Source: Juglans regia
Lineage: Eukaryota; Streptophyta; Magnoliopsida; Fagales; Juglandaceae
DNA: 64,000 nucleotides
Assembly: GCF_001411555.2 (NCBI RefSeq)
Contig: NC_049907.1
Location: forward strand, 31,019,001-31,083,000
Direction of reading: 5' to 3'
Part shown: positions 56,701 through 64,000 of the stretch, piece after piece
How positions within the stretch are numbered: position 1 is the first letter of the stretch
Layout: every line of letters starts with the position of its first letter
Translations under genes and position numbers: made by a program
Notes under the pieces: model-generated
Seen by the model: the letters and a program-made list of their open reading frames with translations, nothing else
The model's database searches: none
What the model was told of the DNA's origin: nothing

Positions 56701-58316
56701 CAGAAAAATTCCGCCCAAGTAGATTCCCCCTTTATCATTTTCCAACCAAATTTCTTAAGTAAAGACTCTTGCACCTCCTTCAAATCTCTAATGCCAAGAC
56801 CTCCCACTTCCACTGGCTTACAAATAAGCTTCCAAGATATCCACTTGTGCTTTCTAATCTCCATCGAAGAGCCCCAAAGGAAATAAGAAAAAATTCTTTT
56901 AAGTGTTGCAAACACGACTTTCGGCATCTTCAAAACTGATTACATATGAATTTGCATACTTTTCCACATATGTTTAATAAGAATGAGCTTCCCCCCAAAG
57001 GATAAAATCTTGCTTTTCCAACCCACTAATTTTTCAGAATTCTCGCCAAAAAGAAATCAAATAAACTAATCTTCAACCGTCCCACATAAAGAGGAATTCC
57101 CAAATACAAACAAGGCCATGAGCCCTCTTCAAAACCGGATATCAATTTGAGGTTACTCTTTCTTTCCATAGAAATGGGAGAGGAGAAAAAAATAATAGAC
57201 TTACTCTTTCTTCATAGTTCATACCAGTGCAATGTTGTCATGAGATTTTTGATGGACGCCTTTCGACCATTCGTAAAAATCAGAATATCGTCCGTGTACA
57301 GCAAATGAGAAATAAGGGTACCTCCACCCGGATGGTAAGGTTTTATAAGATCCACACTAAGTTGTTGATGAGCATACGAGAGAGAATTTCCTGAGACAAA
57401 ATAAATGGGTAAGGCGATAATGGATCACCTTGCCAAAGTCCACTCAATGCCTGAAAAAAACCTTTAGTGCAATCATTCAACATCACCGAGTAATAAGTAG
57501 AAGAAATAGAATTGTAAACTAGATTTCTCCAATTATCCGAGAAACCCAATCTACGTAAAACTTCCATAAGCAACCTCCAATTAACAAGGTCGTACGCCTT
57601 TGCCATATTAATCTTCAGCATCACATTACCCCCTCACACCTTCCGATTTATTCGTTGAGACAATTCTTGAAAGCCATATTATAAAAAATGATTCGACCTT
57701 GGATAAACGCTGCTTAATCCTTCATTCTTTCAAGAATAGGTGCCAATCTAACAACCATAATCTTAGTCATAATTTTATACACAACCGAGCAAAGGCTAGT
57801 AGGCCAAAATTTTCCAAATCCCACAAGTTCCTTCACCATAGGAATCAAGACCAAATTTGTAGCCCCATAAAAAGTAAAAAAAGATTGACCAACAAAAAAA
57901 TCCTTCGCCATCTCAACAAGGTCATCTTTAACTATATCCCAAGCCAGAGAAAAAAAAGAAGCTCAAAACCCATCAGGACCTGGGCTGCTATCCGGAGGAA
58001 TAGACCAAAGAGCATTTTTAACTTCTTCAATCAACGGCGTCGCACACAACGAATCTTTTTCTTCCATTGTTACTGACGGAACGAGCAAATCAAGCTCCGG
58101 TACACCTAAGTTTACATTAGATGTGAAAAACAACTGCTGAAAAAAACCCACAGCCTCATCATGCACAACATCATCCAAATCCAAGACTCTTCCATCATCA
58201 AGAGACATTTTCTCAATTTTTTTATTCTTTTTCTTCACTTTCATAACAGCATTGAAGAAACTTGTATTAGAATCCCCTTCCATAATCCATTTAATCCTGG
58301 ACTTTCGACAAGCCAA
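56701..58316 (-). pseudogene. LINE D reverse transcriptase
   Basis: From the N-terminal side: RIKWIMEGDSNTSFFNAVMK, ALWSIPPDSSPGPDGF (frame 58316-57963), VGFGKFWPTSLCSVVYKIMT, MMLKINMAKAYDLVNWRLLM (motif A Asp) and QALSGLWQGDPLSPYPFILS. The catalytic box then reads LISHLLYTDDILIFTNG (about 57325-57275), with YTDD where YADD is normal. The thumb follows (FSYFLWGSSMEIRKHKW, GGLGIRDLKEVQESLLKKFG). Three or more frameshifts. Confidence 0.87.
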
Positions 58317-58326
58317 GATTTCCTCC

Positions 58327-59370
58327 CTATGAACCCCACTGCAAGTGTTCTTGTTTACAAAGCATTAACTCATTTTCGGACTGAGCAGAAAAATTCCTTG
58401 TTACTTCCTCTTCCAACCAAATAATCCAATCTTCCAGCCTTTTGATTTCAACCTCAACGCGTCCAAAGACGTCTCTACTCCATTTCAACAACACACCTTT
58501 TAACCACTTTGACTTTTTACTGATTCGCACATGGCACAACCATCAACATTGACCTCCCAAATCCGCCTCACCAACGGAAGAAAAACTTCATGAGAACCCC
58601 ACATTCATAGAAAATGAAAAGGTCGTGCACAAGCCTCTCTATTACTGAATAATTGAATCAACATCGGAGAGTGATCTGACGACATTCTCGGGAGATAACT
58701 AATATTCACACCCCCAAATAAATTAAGGAATTGCATATTAACCAAAACTCGATCTAATCGCGCCCAAATTCGCCTTCCTCCAAGTCTTCCATTGCACCAA
58801 GATAAACGATTACCTTTGAAAGGGAGATCAAGCAACACACAATCATGAATGCGCCCATTTAAATCAGCCTTAGCCCGAGAAGCCTGTAACAAACCCCCAA
58901 CTTTTTTGCTATCATTTCGAATAATATTAAAATCCCCCAAAGAGCCATGGCAGACCCTGAGAGTCTTACAATATGAGATATTCCCATAAGTTTAGTCTTT
59001 TATCATGGAAACAGCTGGCATACACAAAAGATGTCAACACACGACAATTACCATAAGAAAACCATCCTGAAATAGCTTGATCTGAGACTGAAATCAACTC
59101 AAACTCAAGTACTTCCGCCCAAAACAACCAAATTTTCCCACCCACTTCCGCATTATTCATAAAAGACGGTAAATGCAACCATGTCGCCCATCTACTACAT
59201 TTATTAGCATTTAGAAAAGGTTCTAAAATAGGCACCACCAACGACTGACGTTTATTTAAAATACGCCAAAGCCTATGTTTCGACAAAATAATACCCTTAA
59301 TATTCCATATTAGTATAGACATAAAAAAATCAAATAAATTTTTTGGAACGCGTACAATGCTCCAGAACAA
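58327..59370 (-). pseudogene. LINE D endonuclease and linker
   Basis: The N-terminal frame 59370-58966 starts MSILIWNIKG (usual ILIWNVRG). The Glu motif QETK region is lost or altered. MGDFNIIRNDSKKVGG, RIWARLDRVLVN and YLPRMSSDHSPMLIQL (frame 58940-58605) keep the Asp/Asn and SDH catalytic motifs. The linker with RLEDWIIWLEEEVTR lies toward RT. Confidence 0.85.
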
Positions 59371-59599
59371 CGATAGACTTCTCTTTTCTCACCCCTTTAC
59401 CTTTTTCAAAGGAACATGCATTTCAGGATCAAAATCAAAAAAATTTGCAGCCAATTCATTCATCTCACCCTCTTGTTCCCCATCAGAAACCACTCGACAA
59501 AGAACATCCTCCTCAATTAAATCCTTAATTGCAAAAAAATCTTCTCTTCCCAACCCACCTAACTCAAACTCCAAACCTTAATCAACCACCCTCAGCAAG

Positions 59600-60909
59600 C
59601 TCCTAGGACCAGACTTAGCCGTATTCTACGGTGCCTCTTCTTTTGAAACCACATCAGCCATATCACACCACTTTTCTGAATTTGCTACATGCTTCTGGCT
59701 AGGCGATAAATTTTCCAGCAATCCATCATTCCTAAACTCTTGATGCCAATGAGTCAAAGGGGTGCTAGAACTGCACTCATCAGATGAACGCATCTTAGCG
59801 AGATCCTTCGTCGACACAACCAAATCCGCTTCTTTAATGACATCCTCACAATTCTCATGCGCCACTTCCAACTGTGAGATAAATAAAATTTGTTCCGATC
59901 TACCAGTTTGTGCAGTTCTACGAGCCTGGATAATCTCCAAAATTTCCTGACGCCTAGACATCGACGCCTCACCAATTTCTACCTACGCAATTGGCCCATG
60001 CTCCTTCCTCACCTTATTATCTATCTCATTCCAAACTTTTTTGCCCGACTTCTTATTACCATCTCCTGTCACTTCACAAATTTTTTGCCTGAGTTCACGA
60101 CCTCATTTACATCTAAGTTCTGTGTGTCCCTGTTTCCGACAAGAGCTGCAATAACTCGGCACCGCCTCATAGAAGACTTCTTGAAAATGACTAGAAACCC
60201 CATGAGGGGTACCCAGCCAAAAAGAGTGCCTCAAAGGAGAAGATATATTCAACTCCACACAAATCCGAGCCACCTTAGGGCGAGAAAGACAAGCCGTGGC
60301 GTTATCTCACTTAAAATATTTACCAAAATCATCTACAATACTACGCAACATTGATTCCTGAAAATAATTAGGAGGTAAGCCTGGCAAAGTCAACCACACT
60401 GGAACCCAAGGTGAACCCTCATCTTCCATATAATTCGGAGTCCAGTGAAAAACTCGAAAAGGAACTCCAAGGATTTCGAAATTCCCTCTTGTCATCACAG
60501 AGATAAAATCCTCTTCCTTAGCCATTTGCACCAACACATTATGTGGATTTCTCAATTGACTAATAACTGGTATTTCTTTCAACCCCCATCGATTATTGAC
60601 AAATCTCCTAACATGATCAAGTGAAGGTCTTCGACGTAGGAATTTCAATACAACCGAGAAACGAAACAATCCAGAAGATAACTGCACCTTCACCTTTGAG
60701 AAAATAAAAAAAAATTCACCATCTTGAAATTTCGGATCACAGTGCGGCATATTGATGTTCGGCAGTAACTAAGGATTGGATCCCACCACATCTGCAAAAT
60801 GCCTCCTTGAAACCGTCAAATCCTTCTCATCCCTAGTAGATACCCTCTTCTCTGGATTATGACTCAAGACCTCCTCTTCCCTCTCATTTCCATCTTGACT
60901 CAGCGCCAT
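59600..60909 (-). pseudogene. LINE D ORF1 (DUF4283, CCHC)
   Basis: The putative start is ATG at 60909 (MALSQDGNEREEEVLSHNPE), with one TAG at about 60769 before the main frame. The DUF4283 region is clear at 60750-60307: FSVVLKFLRRRPSLDHVRRF, KEEDFISVMTRGNFEILGVP and PWVPVWLTLPGLPPNYFQES. A zinc knuckle YCSSCRKQGHTELRC follows near 60150. A low-complexity acidic C-terminal part (59961-59626) includes EVAHENCEDVIKEADLVVST. ORF1 proteins bind LINE RNA and assist retrotransposition. Confidence 0.85.
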
Positions 60910-60952
60910 GCACAACAGCCCTAGGTCACCTCAAAGTCGAGAGAAAATCACC

Positions 60953-62093
60953 CTTGTCACGTATTGTTAACCATTGGAACATCATTTTGTTTTACTAATT
61001 GTACAACTTTGACAAATGGTAAATTTTAAATTTTAAATGTTGTCAGGCACTTAGGCCTTGATCTTTGGAAAAAGTAGATGCTGGTATTTGAAAATTTTGG
61101 TTACCAGTTGCTTGCCCAAGAATATTGGTACACCGTTTGCACCAATTTTACAGCTCTCAAGGACAAGGAAGAGTGCTTTGTTTTGTCCCTTTTGTCAATT
61201 GTTCATTGTTATATTGAGTAAGATCTAGCCTTGTAAGACTGCCAACATGTATGGCTTGCAACGGAAGCTCTTCCCATGAGAAAAATTATTGCCTAAAGAA
61301 TACATGTTCGAAGATATGCTTGGAATTGCAGAACAATTTATGCAAAAAATAATTTGATAATAGTGATCAAACAAGATGGAATAGAGATTGGATCCTAATT
61401 TGACATTTTTTTGCATCTAATTGAAACCAAATTTTTCTAGCACACTAATCTAAAATATATATCTCTTAAAAAAAGCAAAATCGAGATAGGGTCGAGTCTC
61501 CAACTCTCAATTGATATATTTTGTATAGAATGGTAATCAGAGTTTTCTAGCATTATGATGTGGAATTTATATCAACAATAAAAAAGTTGGAAAATTCACT
61601 TTTCTCGAGATAAGTTTATGGTTGGGTAATCGGTTAATGGAACTGGTTAGGAACTGACCTCTTTGGAATCATATGTTTTCGTGTTGGGTTGGTATAGTGT
61701 GTTTTCAGGTCAGGTCGGGTGAATAGTATTAAAAGTTTTTACAATTAAAAAGTTAATTTTCCTCATGGTTGTTAATCTAATAAAGTGAATTCTCTCTTTC
61801 TCTACCTTGTAGTGTTTATGTACGTGCTAAAATTTAAAATTCTTCTTGGTGCTACTTCAAGCTCTAGAAGACTCCAGCATCAATTTAACCACTCCCAAAT
61901 AATTGTTTGTGTTTGTATTGTAATGTGTATAACATTAGACAATGTAATATCTAAAATATAGTGTATATTGTTGCGTGTTACATGCATTTTAAATGATAAA
62001 TATCTTCTTTTTTTTTTGTAAAAGTATGAAGTAAAAATAACTATTAAAAAAAACCTATAAAATATTCATAAGCTTACGATAAGTCTATGGTCA
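60953..62093. other. Non-coding spacer
   Basis: AT-rich DNA without recognisable coding sequence or mobile-element ends. Confidence 0.5.
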
Positions 62094-62239
62094 TAAAGAA
62101 ATTTCACAAAAGTAAACTTACAAACTGACATAGTTTTATGTGACATGTTAGATCTACTTTACAATACAAGTAACTTTATAATTTGACGTACCACATCAAG
62201 ACAAGTCAGTTTGTGAGTTCACTTTTATAAAATCTCTTT
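62094..62239. repeat. MITE with long inverted repeats
   Basis: The left arm AAAGAAATTTCACAAAAGTA continues AACTTACAAACTGACAT. The right arm, inverted, reads AAAGAGATTTTATAAAAGTG, AACTCACAAACTGACTT. That is about 37 bases with only a few mismatches, around a core of roughly 70 bases. Such an RNA would fold into a long hairpin, a possible small-RNA source. The target duplication is unclear. Confidence 0.75.
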
Positions 62240-63560
62240 GTAACTAAGCATTTCTCTAAATTTAATAGCAAGCCCTTCATAACTAAATCTGGTATATGGT
62301 GACAACTCAGGTAAGCAGTTAAGGCCGGGTACCCGTCCGAGTCAAAATCATACCACCCAAGTAGATATTTGGAATGCATATATAGACCTGAATGCAAATT
62401 AGGATGCAGTTGAATATCCGAATCTATATTTTGGTGATCACCCCTAATTTCTAATATTTCTTTGTGTATTTTATTAAACCCATGTGCATTTCGACAATAA
62501 CTAGTTTTAATTGTCTTGGGATGTGCATGCACAATTAAGGAGCTCTAACACATGTTTCAACAATACATGTCAATTAAAAAACTAAAGTACAAAGATTATG
62601 AATAACAATGGTTATTATTGCCTAGCAAAACTATGGGCTATAATATTGTTGTTAAGGATATGGCTGAGTGAGATTGTTCGTGGCTAGGATAGACAAGAAC
62701 TATGTTTGATAGTATCTTCATTACGATGGTGATTGGAAGCAATGAGTGAGAGACAAATCACATAACATTACGATATTCATTTGCAGGTTCAATGTATGCC
62801 AACAGTTAACCTTGGATAAGTCAATTCTGAAGGAGACTCTTAAACAGTCCAAAAAGCTATCAAGAGCCAAAAACCTACAAAAATTGGACCTTAGATCCAA
62901 TCATCTAGATCATATGGCAACTCCTACACATCTATGTAGATTGGAGCACTACAACTGTTCAAATACTTGTGCGTACGAGTTGGCAATACAGGTTGTCGCA
63001 TACTCAGAGAAAACACTCCATTTTTCAACACTTTCTCTTCACAACAAAAACAACAATAAAAAAGAAGACTACACTAGATGAAACCCATCGATCTATTTAC
63101 TCTATACACTCTGGGAGTAGAAAAATGTAACGTGACTTAAAAATGAATTTTTGGTGTAATAACATGGAAAGGAAAATTGTACAATTCGTAATAAGGTGCT
63201 TGACTTGCTAATGTGTGGCGCCTTATTTCTCGATAAAGAATCTTGAGAGAATCCATGGTGCTAAGGGTGCCTGCCGATCGACAACACTCTAAATTTTAGG
63301 TGTGAAGATTTCACAAGGAATGCACATGTAGTTTCCACAAGGAATGCAAGTGTAAGCACAATATATGTGTATGTCACAGCAAAATAAGTAAAGGCTAAAG
63401 GTTAATTGTACCAGAGGTCTAAACTGGAAAAAAATTTCATCCTTTAATAACAATAATATCTATATGTCATAGTCACTTCCCAAATAATATGATACAGCAT
63501 CATATGTTCATTGCTTATGTCTAGGTACGACAAATCGAACATGATTTGTAAATAATACAT
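62240..63560. other. Non-coding spacer
   Basis: No gene recognised. Open frames 62206-62532 (minus) and 62746-63081 (plus) match no family and have no supporting context. Confidence 0.45.
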
Positions 63561-63589
63561 CTTCAAAATAATACAACGACTACTAACAG

Positions 63590-64000
63590 TAATAGTCCCC
63601 CGTTCCTATTACTTGGGTAGGGTCGGTCCTTCCTCCTCGGGAATCTCTTTTGGGGCTACACCTACATCAAAGTCTATGATTCTGATAAAGAAAACCATAA
63701 GTTAAACAATTATGACAAAACTGCTAATGAGAGACAATGCAAGTGAAGATTTAATGGGCACTTTTATGTACAAGAGTTGTGAACATATATATATTTATGC
63801 ATGGTGAGGAACCACCCTCTCTATGAAAGACAAGTATATAAGTATGACAAGTAATCACTCTTAAGAAATCACCCTCTGAGGAATTACCTTATGTGCAAAT
63901 CTCAAGTATACATAACTATCACCTAGGCTTTAATCCAACATGTGAAACTCATCATGTAAAAAAATCCAGTAGGAATCACTCCACCGTTGGACTTGGGGAA
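63590..64000 (-). repeat. Possible LTR fragment
   Basis: On the minus strand the text has CCCCAAGTCCAACGGTGGAG at the window edge and a short frame after CAG reading IIDFDVGVAPKEIPEEEGPT. In position and style this recalls the LTR blocks at 4372-4400 and 4990-5050. The similarity is weak and no terminus is present. Confidence 0.25.

Larger units (their letters stand above)
55003..60952 (-). mobile_element. L1-type LINE D, near full length
   Basis: The T-rich tract at 55003-55020 is the poly-A tail read backwards. It is followed by a 3' UTR related to that of LINE A (CCTCACTTATGGCGGAGGAAT). In minus-strand order the element has ORF1 (DUF4283 and CCHC knuckle), endonuclease, RT, zf-RVT and RNase H, about 5.9 kb in all. 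It is the most complete LINE in the window but is broken by stops and frameshifts. No target duplication was found. Confidence 0.9.

Noticed and set aside
62206..62532. 108-codon minus-strand frame
   Set aside because: No family resemblance. It starts within a MITE arm and has no promoter or gene context.
62746..63081. 111-codon plus-strand frame
   Set aside because: No recognisable domain. A Lys/Asn-rich end follows from A-rich sequence. It cannot be separated from chance.
1..64000. Host protein genes, tRNA and rRNA genes
   Set aside because: No frame with host-gene domains other than the GH17 scrap was recognised, and no tRNA cloverleaf or rRNA sequence was noticed. A covariance-model scan would be needed to exclude small RNA genes fully.

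Overview
The window is repeat-dense plant nuclear DNA, and no intact host gene was found in it. LTR retrotransposons with initiator-Met and tRNA-Asp type primer sites, L1-type LINEs carrying plant RNase H, a TRIM, PIF/Harbinger and hAT relics and Tourist-like MITEs all point to a eudicot. The style of the MITEs (ends such as GGTTGGGTTTGGATA with GAGATGAGAT) suggests Fagales, perhaps a walnut or hickory relative. That placement is an impression from memory and was not tested.

Left part, 1-22.1 kb: a nest of Ty3/gypsy elements. The end of a long LTR (1-791) sits inside the gag of a decayed gypsy element (792 to about 3486). That element abuts, or lies within, the 5' LTR of a Tekay/Del-type chromovirus. 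The chromovirus LTR is split by a solo LTR (5268-8214, target duplication TAGAA). The chromovirus body runs gag (8925), protease, RT and RNase H, then after an interruption integrase and chromodomain (to about 20.3 kb), polypurine tract, and the start of the 3' LTR (21089). The interruption is a complete 7.0 kb Athila-derived, gag-only element on the minus strand (11654-18689, target duplication GTGAT), inserted in the RNase H/connection codons.

Middle part, 22.1-40.1 kb: two L1-type LINEs on the minus strand (A 22.1-25.7 kb, B 26.7-30.1 kb) are separated by a Retand/Ogre-type gag fragment. A putative Helitron (30.53-33.68 kb) carries a beta-1,3-glucanase (GH17) gene scrap. A hAT-type MITE has been inflated by a 29-bp minisatellite. 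Then come a hairpin-forming 36-bp minisatellite and a 5'-truncated plus-strand LINE (C, 37.8-40.1 kb).

Right part, 40.1-64 kb: a fragment of a chromovirus-type LTR is split by a PIF/Harbinger-like element (41462-46493, target duplication TTA). That element encodes only the Myb/SANT-like accessory protein, and it holds a perfect TRIM (42624-43036, CCATA) and a Tourist-like MITE (44693-44899, TAA). A 4.6 kb solo LTR (47040-51649, CCTTT) is an inverted relative of the LTR at 1-791. It is followed by a broken hAT transposase gene (51.8-53.8 kb), an almost full-length LINE (D, 55.0-60.95 kb, minus strand) with an intact RNase H reading frame, and about 3 kb of degraded AT-rich DNA with one MITE. 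The coding sequences are almost all broken by stops, frameshifts or deletions. What the window mainly records is the order of insertions, and many of these can be dated relative to each other by nesting.
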